Notes: generated by a model not told the origin, from the letters alone. Positions 1 to 10,371 are shown, numbered from the stretch's first letter. The stretch: DNA of 64,000 nucleotides from [Zimmermannella] faecalis ATCC 13722 (GCF_000381765.1 NZ_KB907080.1:62001-126000), one strand, 5' to 3'. Program-made: numbers and translations.

Positions 1-1537
1 CGAGCGGCTCGAACACGCGGTCGTCGGGCGCGAAGGCGCGGGCGTGGAACTCGGGGCCCGCGATGATCTTGCCGGTCTTCGGGTCGACGACCGTGTAGAT
101 CGAGATGAAGCCCTCCGACGAGAGCGTCAGGCGGTCCTTGAGGTCATCTTCGGTCACCGTGCCGACGGTCTTGCCGTCGACGTACACGAACCCGACCGGC
201 ACCTCGCCGACCTTGGTCGGCACGCCGTTCTTCAGGTCGATGACGCCACCGTTCTCGGTGATGATCGTGTGGTCGGGTCGCACGCCCGACTTCACGGCGA
301 TCTTCGCGTTCGCCGTGAGGTGACGCCACTCGCCGTGTACCGGCATGGCGTAGTTCGGCTTGATGACGTTGTACGCCGCGAGCAGTTCGTCGGCGAAGCC
401 GTGGCCCGAGACGTGCACCTTCGCGTTGCCCTTGTGCACGACGTCGGCGCCGACCTTCATGAGGTTGTTGATCATGTTCGACACCGGCACCTCGTTGCCG
501 GGCACGAGGCTCGAGGCGAGCACGACGCGGTCGCCCTCGCCTACCTCGATCGCGTGGTCGCCCTGCGCGATGCGGTTGAGCACGGCGAGCGTCTCGCCCT
601 GCGAACCGGTGCACACGAACACGACCTTGTCGCGCGGCATGCCGAGCGCCTTCTTGTAGTCGACGATGACGCCGTCGGGAGCGCGCAGGTAGTCGAGGTC
701 GAGCGCGATGCCCATGTTGCGCACCATCGAGCGACCGACGAACGCGATCTTGCGGCGGTTCTCGGCCGCGGCGTTGATGACGTGCTGCACGCGGTGCACG
801 TGGCTCGCGAAGCTCGAGACGATGACGCGGCCCGTGCTCGTGCGCACGGCCTCGTGAATCGCGGGGCCGACCGAGGCCTCGGAGCCCGAGTGGCCCGGCA
901 CCTCGGCGTTCGTCGAGTCGCAGAGGAACAGGTCGACGCCCTGCTCGCCGAAGCGGCCGAGGGCGCGCAGGTCGGTGAGGCGGCCGTCGAGCGGCGTCGG
1001 GTCCATCTTCAGGTCGGCCGTGTGAATGAAGCTGCCGGCTTTCGACGTGACGTGCACGCCGAGCGAGTCGGGAATCGAGTGGTTCACGGCCCAGAACTCG
1101 CACTTGAAGGGGCCGAACTCCTCGACGTCGCCCTCGTGCACCGTGAGGGTGTACGGCGTGATGCGGTGTTCCTTGAGCTTCGCCTCGACGAGCGCGAGCG
1201 TGAGCGGCGAGCCGATGAGGGGAATGTCGGGCTTGCGCTTGAGCAGGTAGGGCACGCCGCCGATGTGGTCTTCGTGGCCGTGCGTGAGGAAAATGCCGAC
1301 GACGTCGTCGAGGCGGTCGAGGATGATCTCGATGTCGGGCAGGATCAGGTCGACGCCCGGCTGCGTCGACTCGGGGAAGAGCACGCCGACGTCGATGATG
1401 AAGATCTTGCCGTTGAGCTCGAACGAGGTCATGTTGCGGCCGACCTCGCCGAGTCCGCCGTGCGGAATGATGCGCATCGTGTCGCGCGCGAGGGTCGGAA
1501 GCTGGACCGGGATTGATTCAGTTGTGGTCTGAGTCAT
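1..1537 (-). CDS. rnj: Ribonuclease J (C-terminal part cut off by window edge)
   Basis: Metallo-beta-lactamase/beta-CASP ribonuclease that matures and degrades RNA from the 5' end in the cytoplasm. Reading begins at the ATG whose complement is 1535-1537 (MTQTTTESIPVQL). The signature metal-binding motif HGHEDH lies at about residues 86-91, and the beta-CASP segment with a typical 'CTGSQGE' block follows around residues 340-360. About 512 codons are present and the frame is still open at base 1, so the C-terminal domain lies outside the window. The gene lies 70 bp downstream of dapA on the same strand. The dapA-rnj order is common in actinobacteria and suggests co-transcription. Identity is clear; the 3' end is unseen. 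Confidence 0.95.
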   Translation of the reverse strand, partial: MTQTTTESIPVQLPTLARDTMRIIPHGGLGEVGRNMTSFELNGKIFIIDVGVLFPESTQPGVDLILPDIEIILDRLDDVVGIFLTHGHEDHIGGVPYLLKRKPDIPLIGSPLTLALVEAKLKEHRITPYTLTVHEGDVEEFGPFKCEFWAVNHSIPDSLGVHVTSKAGSFIHTADLKMDPTPLDGRLTDLRALGRFGEQGVDLFLCDSTNAEVPGHSGSEASVGPAIHEAVRTSTGRVIVSSFASHVHRVQHVINAAAENRRKIAFVGRSMVRNMGIALDLDYLRAPDGVIVDYKKALGMPRDKVVFVCTGSQGETLAVLNRIAQGDHAIEVGEGDRVVLASSLVPGNEVPVSNMINNLMKVGADVVHKGNAKVHVSGHGFADELLAAYNVIKPNYAMPVHGEWRHLTANAKIAVKSGVRPDHTIITENGGVIDLKNGVPTKVGEVPVGFVYVDGKTVGTVTEDDLKDRLTLSSEGFISIYTVVDPKTGKIIAGPEFHARAFAPDDRVFEPL

Positions 1538-1607
1538 TGTTGCCTGTCGATTGGGCAGCCGCGTCGCGGCCGGGATGTTCCCGGTGCGGCGGCCGCGGTG
1601 GAGACGC

Positions 1608-2582
1608 CTAGCGCGTCGTGCCCGCGATCTTCGGCAGCGCGCCACCTGCGGCGGCGTTGCGATCCGGGCGGAAGTTTGAGAAGTCGACGCCGGCGAGCCC
1701 GTGCACCTGTGCGACGTCGTTCTCGATGACCTCGGCCTCGGGTTCTTCGGGCCCGACGAGCGGCAGACGCACGCGGGGGCTCGAGATGAGGCCAAGGCCG
1801 TGGAGGATGTACTTGGTCGAGACGGTGCCGGGGATGTGCGTCATGGTCGCACGGGCGAGCGGCTCGAGGAGCTTGTGTTCGGCCGTCGCGGTGGCGAGGT
1901 CGCCCCGGTTGACGGCGTCAACGATGGTTCGGTAGGGCTGCGGCGCGATGTTCGCGGTGACGCCGATGAGCCCGGTCGCGCCGATCGCGAGCTCGGGCAG
2001 GGCCATTGCGTCATCGCCCGCGTAGTAGAGCAGGTCGGTCTCGTTGAGCACCTGCGACACCTCGGCGAGGTCGCCCTTCGCGTCCTTCACGGCGAGGATG
2101 TTCGGGTGCTTCGCGAGCCGCGTGATCGTCTCGCGACGCACGGGCACCCCGGCGCGGCCGGGGATGTCGTAGATGATCATCGGCAGGTCGGTCGCGTCGG
2201 CAATCATGCGGAAGTGCGTGAGCAGACCGGCCTGTGTGGGCTTGTTGTAGTACGGGGTGACGGCCATCACCGCGTCGGCGCCAGCGGCTTCCGACTGCTT
2301 TGCGAGCTGGATGGCGTGGGCGGTCTCGTTCGAGGGGCCGCCCTGGATGATCTTCGCGCGGTTCCCCGCGACCTCTTTCGACACCTTGATGAGCTGCAGC
2401 TTTTCGGCGTCGGTGAGCGTCGAGGTCTCGCCGGTGGTGCCCGAGACGACAATGCCGTCGGCACCGTTCGAGACGAGGTAGTCGACGTGGCGTTCAACGT
2501 CGCCCCAGGCGACCTCGCCATCGTGATCCATCGGCGTAATGAGCGCCACGAGTACCTGGCCGAAAGGGTTGTTTGCAGTCAC
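1608..2582 (-). CDS. dapA: 4-hydroxy-tetrahydrodipicolinate synthase
   Basis: Condenses pyruvate with aspartate semialdehyde, the first committed step of the lysine and diaminopimelate pathway. The 324-residue protein has the family's TIM-barrel motifs: GTTGE at about residues 48-52, PYYNKP near 110-115, YDIPGR with Tyr138, and VKDAKGD with the Schiff-base Lys166. The length is slightly above the usual ~295-300 because of a longer C-terminal tail. Start chosen is the GTG at the high-coordinate end, 7 bases after an AGGA ribosome-binding site; no later start has a comparable site. It lies upstream of rnj on the same strand and is divergent from trmB. Confidence 0.96.
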   Translation of the reverse strand: MTANNPFGQVLVALITPMDHDGEVAWGDVERHVDYLVSNGADGIVVSGTTGETSTLTDAEKLQLIKVSKEVAGNRAKIIQGGPSNETAHAIQLAKQSEAAGADAVMAVTPYYNKPTQAGLLTHFRMIADATDLPMIIYDIPGRAGVPVRRETITRLAKHPNILAVKDAKGDLAEVSQVLNETDLLYYAGDDAMALPELAIGATGLIGVTANIAPQPYRTIVDAVNRGDLATATAEHKLLEPLARATMTHIPGTVSTKYILHGLGLISSPRVRLPLVGPEEPEAEVIENDVAQVHGLAGVDFSNFRPDRNAAAGGALPKIAGTTR

Positions 2583-2710
2583 TCTGTAATCCTACCGTGA
2601 TGCGGTGAACCCGCGTCGAGTGCGACGCCAGGCTACGACGCCGCCGCTGCCCCAGCCCACGGTGCGGCGTGAGTTCGCCCCGGCGGCCGTGAACCGAGAG
2701 AATAGTGCTC

Positions 2711-3631
2711 ATGCCCGAACAGCCTGATACCCCCGACGCGCCCGCTCGCGGCGCCGCCAAGTCGTCGGCCGAGTCGCGCGCGAAGTTCCGCGTGCGGTCG
2801 TTCTCGATGCGCGGACACAACCGTATGGCCCGCGACTTCGACGAGATTCTCGAGCGCCACGGCGACGATTACCTCATCGACCTCCCCGCGGGCGGGGCGA
2901 CCGCGACGATCGCCGACGACGCGCGCGTCGATCTCACCGCCGAGTTCGGCCGCGAGGCGCCCCTCGTCGTCGAGATCGGCCCCGGCAACGGCGAGCAGCT
3001 CACCCACGCGGCCCAGGCGCATCCCGACTGGAACTTCCTCGCGTTCGAGGCGTGGCACCCCGGCGCGGCCCGGTGCGTCGGCAACTTCGCGCGCGCGGGC
3101 GTCACGAACGTGCGCGTCATCGAGGCCGACGCGGCGCAGGCGGTGCCGATCGTGTTCGGGCTCGAGATCGCGCGCGACGCCGACGACGTGCAGGGCGGCT
3201 ACGGTGTCGGCGTCGACGGCACGGGCCGCACGACCGGTCGGCGCGACCCCGCGCATCCGAACTCGTCGAACCCACTCGCGCACGAGCTGTGGACCTTCTT
3301 CCCCGACCCGTGGCGCAAGGCGAAGCACCACAAGCGGCGCCTCGTGAACGAGCTGTTCGCCGCGACGGTCGCGGGCGTGCTCGAGCCCGGCGGCACGTGG
3401 CGGCTCGCGACCGACTGGGAAAACTACGCGTGGCAGATGCGCGACGTCGTCGAGGCGTCGCCGCACTTCACGAACCCGCACGCCGGCGAGCGGCCCGACC
3501 CGGCCGATCCGGAGCCCGAGCGCGGCGGCTTCGCGCCCCGCTTCGAGGGCCGGCTGCTGACGCACTTCGAGGAGCGCGGCCGGCTCGCCGATCGCCCGCC
3601 GCACGACATCGTCGGCGTTCGCGTCAGCTAG
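2711..3631 (+). CDS. trmB: tRNA (guanine-N7-)-methyltransferase
   Basis: Transfers a methyl group from SAM to N7 of G46 in the tRNA variable loop. The SAM-binding motif VVEIGPGNGE sits near residues 86-95 and the family block FFPDPW followed by a basic HHKRR stretch lies near residue 195. The N-terminal ~35 residues are low-complexity, as in many actinobacterial homologues. Between the SAM-binding half and FFPDPW there is an extra Gly/Asp/Arg-rich stretch of roughly 30 residues that looks like a loop insertion. ATG 2711 is preferred; an in-frame GTG at 2705 would add two residues, and GAGAG just upstream could serve either. Convergent with the Hsp70-like gene, 7 bp away. Confidence 0.93.
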   Translation: MPEQPDTPDAPARGAAKSSAESRAKFRVRSFSMRGHNRMARDFDEILERHGDDYLIDLPAGGATATIADDARVDLTAEFGREAPLVVEIGPGNGEQLTHAAQAHPDWNFLAFEAWHPGAARCVGNFARAGVTNVRVIEADAAQAVPIVFGLEIARDADDVQGGYGVGVDGTGRTTGRRDPAHPNSSNPLAHELWTFFPDPWRKAKHHKRRLVNELFAATVAGVLEPGGTWRLATDWENYAWQMRDVVEASPHFTNPHAGERPDPADPEPERGGFAPRFEGRLLTHFEERGRLADRPPHDIVGVRVS

Positions 3632-3638
3632 TGGTGGC

Positions 3639-5249
3639 CTAGCGTTGGCGCGGTAGGTCGCGGGCGCCGACCGCGCGGTCGATTGTGACGCCGAGATCGG
3701 GCACCTCGAGGCGGATGTTCGCGATACCGTTCGCGTCGAGCCGCACGGTCTCGCGCACGAGTGGGCCCGGGTCGCGGCGCTCGACCGCGACGCGCTCGAG
3801 ATCGGATACGCCGACCAGGCCGCGCTCGAACGGCACGACGACCTCGGCGAGCACCGTGAGGTTGCCGATGCCGCCCGCGCCCTCGCGCGTGAACTCGACG
3901 AACCGGAACCAGCCGACGTTGTGCGCCGCCCGGTATTCGCGCACGGCCGTCGCTCCCGCCGCTCCCTCGCCCGCGTCGAGGAGCACGTCGAAGTCGACCT
4001 CGGCGCCCGCCGCGCGCTCGCGAAACACCCCGACGCCGCGCGACGAGCGGTCGAGCAGCCAGTAGTCGGAGCCCGGGTCGGCGGCGATCGCGAGGCCAAT
4101 CGCGGTGGCGGCGGCGGGATACGGCGAGCGGTGCACGCGACGGCCAAATCGCTCGCGCAGGAGCCGCGGCACGAGCGGAAGCGCGCTCGCGCCGCCGACG
4201 AGGTAGATGCCCGCGATCTCGGAGTCGGTGAAATCGGTTGGTTTGGCGCTACGCCTGCCCGCCGGGATGCTCCGTGCGAGACATGGCCCCATCGCCTCGA
4301 GGGTGCGTTCGACGAGCGGCGCGACCGCGCGGTAGTAGTCATCGACCAACACGATGAGGTCGTCGTCGCCGCGCTCGAGCAGCACGCGTCGGGTCTGCGG
4401 TGTGAGGCGTTCCTTCGCCGCGCGGGCCGTCTCGCGCAGCCGCTCGAGCTCGGCCGGGATGACCGCGCCGTGCCCGCCCACATTCCCCAGCCCATCCGCC
4501 CCGCTGAGGGCGAGCTCGACGAGGCGCTCGTCGAAGTCGTCCCCACCGAGGTGCGGGTCGCCCGAGGTCGCGAGCACGGCGTGCTCGGCACCGTCGATGC
4601 GCACGAGCGACGCGTCGAACGTGCCGCCGCCGAGGTCGTACACGACGACGTCACTGCGGCGCGAGTTCAGCGTGCGCGCGTGCCGATGGCTGTACTCGAA
4701 CGCGGCCGCGCTCGGCTCGTTCACGAGCGCGAGCACCCGCACGCCCGCGCGAGTGAACGCGTCGAGTGTGAGGAGGCGCTGCGCGCTCCCCGCGTTCGCC
4801 GGCACGCCGACGACCGCCTCGAGCACGGCGTCGCCGGCCGCGATGCGCTCCCGCACAAGCGGATGCCGCCGCACGCCCGCGATGACGTGGGCGGCGAATG
4901 CCGCGAGCACCTCACCGAGCGGACGATGCTCGGCGTCGATCGCCACCGGCGTGGCCGCCGACGCGTCGGGGCGCGCAAGCAGGCGCTTGAACGACCTCGC
5001 CAGCGCGGCGGAGGCGTTCACGCCATCGGAGCCGGGCAGTGCATCCCGCCCAGCCGGTGCATCCCACTGAGCCAGCGCATCCCAGCCACCGACGAGCCGA
5101 CCCGAGCCGTCGCCCGCGAGCCCCACGACCGACGGGACGTGCTCGTGGGGGTCGCCCTGCGCATCCACGACCCCGAGCACCGGGTAGTTCCCCCGATCGG
5201 CCATTGCCACGAGGGTGCGCGTCGTGCCGAAGTCGATGCCGAGCCGCAT
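3639..5249 (-). CDS. Divergent Hsp70-family ATPase
   Basis: A 536-residue protein with the actin/Hsp70 nucleotide-binding fold. The phosphate-1 motif GIDFGTTRT lies at residues 4-12, LVNEPSAAAFEY near 175-186, the phosphate-2 motif VYDLGGGTFD near 203-212, and the adenosine motif YLVGGASALP near 350. It is about 100 residues shorter than DnaK. The region after the ATPase domain is compact and beta-rich by eye, without the long helical lid of DnaK. There is no grpE or dnaJ nearby, so it is not the housekeeping DnaK. It is likely a specialised Hsp70-like chaperone; the client is unknown. Residues ~56-72 contain a small in-frame repeat (WDAL/WDAP/RDAL) encoded by repeated GGGATGC. Confidence 0.85.
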   Translation of the reverse strand: MRLGIDFGTTRTLVAMADRGNYPVLGVVDAQGDPHEHVPSVVGLAGDGSGRLVGGWDALAQWDAPAGRDALPGSDGVNASAALARSFKRLLARPDASAATPVAIDAEHRPLGEVLAAFAAHVIAGVRRHPLVRERIAAGDAVLEAVVGVPANAGSAQRLLTLDAFTRAGVRVLALVNEPSAAAFEYSHRHARTLNSRRSDVVVYDLGGGTFDASLVRIDGAEHAVLATSGDPHLGGDDFDERLVELALSGADGLGNVGGHGAVIPAELERLRETARAAKERLTPQTRRVLLERGDDDLIVLVDDYYRAVAPLVERTLEAMGPCLARSIPAGRRSAKPTDFTDSEIAGIYLVGGASALPLVPRLLRERFGRRVHRSPYPAAATAIGLAIAADPGSDYWLLDRSSRGVGVFRERAAGAEVDFDVLLDAGEGAAGATAVREYRAAHNVGWFRFVEFTREGAGGIGNLTVLAEVVVPFERGLVGVSDLERVAVERRDPGPLVRETVRLDANGIANIRLEVPDLGVTIDRAVGARDLPRQR

Positions 5250-5320
5250 GCGCGCGAACCTAGCAAGCGCGAGTTACCGGCGGGCAAACACCCACGCCTC
5301 AGCCGCAAGCCGCTGCCGAC

Positions 5321-7168
<1,848 letters not shown>

Positions 7169-7239
7169 GGTACCGGCCATTCTCCCATGATTGCGCGCCC
7201 GCTTCCCCACCCCGCTCATCCCGTGCCCGGCTCTTCGCG

Positions 7240-7294
7240 AACTGACGGCAATTCGCAACGATTCCGCGGGATTTCCTGCAAATTGCCGTCAGTT
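7240..7294. repeat. Perfect 14-bp inverted repeat, 27-bp spacer
   Basis: Arms AACTGACGGCAATT (7240-7253) and AATTGCCGTCAGTT (7281-7294) are perfect complements. It lies in the 387-bp gap between the divergent lepA and rpsT starts, so it is not an ordinary terminator. It is A/T-richer than its surroundings. It could be a regulator site, or a repetitive extragenic palindrome like the larger one on the other side of rpsT. Confidence 0.75.
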
Positions 7295-7334
7295 GGCGGA
7301 TGAAGGGTGCCGACAGGAGTGGCGGGGCACGGCG

Positions 7335-7411
7335 GATGCGCTGGCGGCGACGCGGACGGATGCGGGTGGATGCGCTGGCGGCAGATGCGCGGGCGGCGGA
7401 TGCGGGTCTGT
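7335..7411. repeat. Short degenerate array of GGATGCG / AGATGCG
   Basis: Four GGATGCG copies and one AGATGCG, spaced irregularly by about 12-20 bases, occur between the inverted repeat and the rpsT promoter region. The stretch is low-complexity G/C and I see no gene in it. GGATGC/GCATCC is a recurrent word elsewhere in the window too. Confidence 0.5.
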
Positions 7412-7443
7412 GCGGAATTCGGGGCGCGAGGGCGGTCGATTCC

Positions 7444-7452
7444 TGGTAAAGT
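7444..7452 (+). promoter_or_regulatory. Possible extended -10 element for rpsT
   Basis: TGGTAAAGT resembles an extended -10 (TGN-TAAAGT) about 105 bases before the rpsT start. No good -35 is visible 17 bases upstream. This would give a leader of about 100 bases, in which S20 autoregulation is conceivable but not shown. Confidence 0.35.
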
Positions 7453-7555
7453 TTTGCGTTGGCTTACGCGTACCCCACTCGACGCGATGCTGACGGCGGC
7501 CCCTCTACCCGCTCGAGGCAAAACCCATCCGTTTTCTTTTCACGAAAGTAGTTAC

Positions 7556-7822
7556 GTGGCAAACATCAAGTCGCAGATCAAGCGCATTGGCACCAACCGC
7601 AAGGCGACCGAGCGCAACCGCGCCTACAAGTCGGAGCTCCGCACCGCGATCCGTCGCGTGCGCGAGGCCGCGTCGGCGGGCAACCAGGAGCAGGCCGCGA
7701 CCGCGCTCGCGTTCGCGTCGAAGAAGCTCGACAAGGCCGTCTCGAAGGGCGTCATTCACAAGAACCAGGCCGCGAACCGCAAGTCGGCCCTCGCGAAGCT
7801 TGTGAACGGCATCGCGGCCTAG
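7556..7822 (+). CDS. rpsT: 30S ribosomal protein S20
   Basis: Small, lysine- and arginine-rich primary 16S rRNA-binding protein of the small subunit. The 88-residue product begins [11 protein letters not shown] with the classic S20 N-terminus and ends KLVNGIAA, full length for the family. The start is the GTG at 7556, following a GAAAG-type site; a longer open frame upstream reads through a low-complexity leader and is not credible. Convergent with holA, with a terminator and a large palindrome between them. The lepA / rpsT / holA neighbourhood is typical of actinobacteria. Confidence 0.97.
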   Translation: MANIKSQIKRIGTNRKATERNRAYKSELRTAIRRVREAASAGNQEQAATALAFASKKLDKAVSKGVIHKNQAANRKSALAKLVNGIAA

Positions 7823-7841
7823 CCTCGACAGTCTTCACGAA

Positions 7842-7869
7842 GTGCCCCGCGCCTCACGGTGCGGGGCAC
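7842..7869 (+). terminator. Rho-independent terminator after rpsT
   Basis: Perfect 9-bp stem GTGCCCCGC / GCGGGGCAC with a 10-base loop, followed shortly by CGCTTTT. It lies 20 bases after the rpsT stop. Confidence 0.85.
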
Positions 7870-7904
7870 ATCGCTTTTCCCTCCCCGCAACAGGGCTGCC
7901 ACCC

Positions 7905-7972
7905 CGCAGTTCAGTGGTCGAATGTTGCTGTTCTGCGGCCGCAGAACAGCAACAATCGACCACTGAACTGCG
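7905..7972. repeat. 68-bp near-perfect palindrome
   Basis: Two 34-base arms meet with no loop at 7938/7939 in a NotI-like GCGGCCGC core. Only one position mismatches (A7922 against A7955, where a T would be needed). It lies between the rpsT terminator and the holA stop. It is far longer than needed for termination and has no U-run. It could be a repetitive extragenic palindrome, a bidirectional terminator for holA, or a relic of a mobile element. Confidence 0.85.
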
Positions 7973-7983
7973 ACGGAACGGGG

Positions 7984-9003
7984 TTAGAGGTCGCGGGTGG
8001 CGATGCGGCGCACGAGGCGCTCCGTCGCGAACTCGGGGTCGCGGGAGCCGCCCTTCACGAGGAAGTCCGTTTCGGCCGTGAGGCGGATCGCCCGGCCGAG
8101 CTCCTCATCGCTCCAGCCGCGCAGCTCCCGCCGAGCCTGGCCAACCTGCCAGGGCGCCGCGCCGACCTGGCCCGCGAGCTGCGCATCCGACCCCGACAGG
8201 CCCGACACCTTCGCCATCGTGCGGAGCTTCATCGCGATCGCGAGCACGATCGGCACCGAGTTCAGGCCGGTGTCGAAGCCCGCGCGCACGAGCATGAGCG
8301 CGTCGGCAAGCCGCCCGGCGATCGTCGCGTCGGCGATCTTGAAGCCCGTCGTCTCGACCCGGCCGCCGTAGTACCGGTTCACGATCTCGCCCGTGATCTC
8401 GTCGTCGGGCGCAATGCTCATGAGCTGTCGCGCCGCGGCCGCGAGCTCTTCGATGCTCGTGTTGAACGCCGCGACGAGCGCCTGCGCCGCCTCGGGCGAC
8501 ACCTTGCGCCGGCGCGCGCGGAACTCGTCGCGCAAGAAGTCGTGCAGTTCGTTCGCCTTGAGCGGCGCACACGGCACCTCGATCGCCGCCTCGTTCGCGC
8601 GCACGGCGTCGAGCAGCTTCTTGCCGCGGTTGCCGTTGCGATGCCGCAGCACGAGCGTCGTGTCGTCGATCGGCGCCGCAACGAACGCGAGCGCCTCCTC
8701 GAGAAACGCGTCGACCGACTCGTGCACCTGCTGCGCGATGACGAGGCGGGGCTCGTTGAACAGCGACGGCGTCACCACGGTGCTGAGTTCGCCCGGCGTG
8801 TACTCCTTCGCGTTGAACTCGTGCACCTCAATCGAGGGGTCTTCCGTGCGCAGGTGGGTGCGCAGCAGCCCGATTGCCTCCGACGCGAAGAAGTCTTCGG
8901 CACCACTCACGAGCACGATCGGCGCGGGCCGAACCTCGCGCCACCCTACGAGCGACGCCTTCTGCGATCGTGCGCCGCGCGATGCGGTCTTGCGCTGTGC
9001 CAT
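7984..9003 (-). CDS. holA: DNA polymerase III subunit delta
   Basis: Clamp-loader delta subunit, which opens the beta sliding clamp. The 339-residue protein shows the HolA pattern: an N-terminal segment with PIVLVSGAEDFFASEAI near residues 28-44, a middle lid domain, and a C-terminal collar domain with repeated short helices and PWQVGQARR near residue 290. Length matches actinobacterial HolA. It starts at ATG 9003 (MAQRKTASRG). In many relatives comEC lies upstream of holA; here a 75-bp gap leads instead to an acyl-CoA dehydrogenase, so comEC is absent from this position. Confidence 0.92.
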   Translation of the reverse strand: MAQRKTASRGARSQKASLVGWREVRPAPIVLVSGAEDFFASEAIGLLRTHLRTEDPSIEVHEFNAKEYTPGELSTVVTPSLFNEPRLVIAQQVHESVDAFLEEALAFVAAPIDDTTLVLRHRNGNRGKKLLDAVRANEAAIEVPCAPLKANELHDFLRDEFRARRRKVSPEAAQALVAAFNTSIEELAAAARQLMSIAPDDEITGEIVNRYYGGRVETTGFKIADATIAGRLADALMLVRAGFDTGLNSVPIVLAIAMKLRTMAKVSGLSGSDAQLAGQVGAAPWQVGQARRELRGWSDEELGRAIRLTAETDFLVKGGSRDPEFATERLVRRIATRDL

Positions 9004-9078
9004 CGAGCACCTCCTGCCGACTCATCATGGTATCGGCCGGCACCGACGCGCTCCACGCGCGTCCACACCACCGGGCCC

Positions 9079-10254
9079 CTACACGAACGCGCTCATGCCC
9101 GTGATCTTGCGGCCGATGATGAGCGACTGCATCGTGTCGGTGCCCTCGTACGTGTGAATGGCCTCGATGTCGAGCAGGTGCCGCACGACGTCGCGCTCGA
9201 GCAGAATGCCGTTGCCGCCAAGTAGGTCGCGGGCGTCGGAGGCGATCGCGCGGGCGAGGCGCGTGCAGGTCACCTTCGTCATGGAGGCCTGCGTCGCGTC
9301 GAGCTGCCCGGCCGCTTCGAGCTCGGCCGCGCGCACGCAGTGGAGCTGCATCGTCGTGAGCTGCATCGACATGTTTGCGAGGCGCTGCTGCACCACCTGC
9401 GACTTCGCGAGGGGGCGGCCGAACTGGATGCGCGTGGTCGCGTGCTCGAGGGCGGCCTCGTAGCAGGCGAGGGCGTGCCCGAGCGCGCCCCACGCGACGC
9501 CCCAGCGGGTCGCGGAGAGCACGCGGGTCGTGTCCTTGAACGACTTCGCGCCGGGGAGGCGGTTGGCGACGGGCACGCGCACGTCGGTGAGGCGGATGTG
9601 CGCCTGGTGAATCGCGCGCATGGCTGCTTTGCCCTCGATCACCTCGGCGTCGTAGCCGGGCGTTTCCTGCGGCACGAGGAACGCCGACACCTCGCCCGTG
9701 TCGTCGGCGCGGGCCCACACGATCGTGATGCCGCCCGAGGCGCCGTTGCCGATCCAGCGCTTCTCGCCCGTGATGACCCACTCGTCACCGTCGCGGCGCG
9801 CGGCCGTCGCGAGGCTCACGGAGTCGGAGCCGTGGTCGGGCTCGGTGAGCGCGAACGACCCGAGCACCTGCCCGCTCGCGAGGGGCTCGAGCCACGCCTC
9901 CTTCTGCTCGTCGCTGCCGAACAGCGCGATCGTGCGCAGCGCGAGCCCGCCCTGCACGGCCGCGATCGTGCCAATGGAGCCGTCGGCGCGGCAGAGTTCC
10001 ATGTTCACGAGCCCGGCGCCGAGCGGCGAGAGCTTCGCGTGCCCCGGAATGTCGAGCCCGTCGGTGTAGAGGTCGAGCTCGCCCATGCGCCGCACGAGCT
10101 CGAGCGAGTAGTCGGCCGACTCCCACAGGCCGTTGATCTGCCCGAGCGCCTCGGTGCCGAGGTCGCGTGCGCGCTGCCAGGCGGCGGCGTCGGTGCCCGA
10201 CACGTCGCGGAACAGGGCGTAGTAGTCGCTCGACTCGGCGAGTGGGTTGGTCAT
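9079..10254 (-). CDS. Acyl-CoA dehydrogenase, glutaryl-CoA dehydrogenase-like
   Basis: FAD-dependent acyl-CoA dehydrogenase of 391 residues. FAD-binding blocks FALTEPDHGSD and RWIGNG, an ATRWGVAWGALGHA stretch, MLGG-like DLLGGNGI, and the C-terminal YEGTDTMQ with the catalytic Glu followed by ITGMSAF place it nearest the glutaryl-CoA dehydrogenases. However, the pair that binds the substrate carboxylate in characterised enzymes (Glu and Arg seven residues apart in the RVDS block) aligns here with Cys and Gly in 'LCRADGSIG'. A dicarboxylyl substrate is therefore doubtful. The ATG follows an AGAGGTG site. It lies next to an IclR gene and across from a CoA-transferase/lyase operon, so it probably oxidises an acyl-CoA of that pathway. 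Confidence 0.88.
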   Translation of the reverse strand: MTNPLAESSDYYALFRDVSGTDAAAWQRARDLGTEALGQINGLWESADYSLELVRRMGELDLYTDGLDIPGHAKLSPLGAGLVNMELCRADGSIGTIAAVQGGLALRTIALFGSDEQKEAWLEPLASGQVLGSFALTEPDHGSDSVSLATAARRDGDEWVITGEKRWIGNGASGGITIVWARADDTGEVSAFLVPQETPGYDAEVIEGKAAMRAIHQAHIRLTDVRVPVANRLPGAKSFKDTTRVLSATRWGVAWGALGHALACYEAALEHATTRIQFGRPLAKSQVVQQRLANMSMQLTTMQLHCVRAAELEAAGQLDATQASMTKVTCTRLARAIASDARDLLGGNGILLERDVVRHLLDIEAIHTYEGTDTMQSLIIGRKITGMSAFV

Positions 10255-10359
10255 CTGTCACCTCTCGTTGGGCGGCATCTTCGCCGCGGGCATCGGTTTC
10301 ACGGCCACTGGCCGTCGCAACGACTCAGTCTGCCGACCGCGAGCATCCGAGCCATAGTC

Positions 10360-10371
10360 GTTTGTACAAAC
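10360..10371. promoter_or_regulatory. Perfect 12-bp palindrome GTTTGTACAAAC
   Basis: Located about 105 bases upstream of the acyl-CoA dehydrogenase start, in the 144-bp gap behind the IclR gene. The form fits the operator of a dimeric regulator (GntR or TetR type are possible). No regulator can be assigned. Confidence 0.45.

Noticed and set aside
44-1516. 490-residue open frame on the plus strand at the window start
   Set aside because: Antisense of RNase J, which shows HGHEDH and full beta-CASP features on the minus strand.
2633-4654. 673-residue open frame on the minus strand
   Set aside because: Runs antisense through trmB and in a wrong frame through the Hsp70-like gene; no coherent protein family.
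7905-7972. Phage or element attachment site
   Set aside because: No integrase, no tRNA and no direct repeats nearby.
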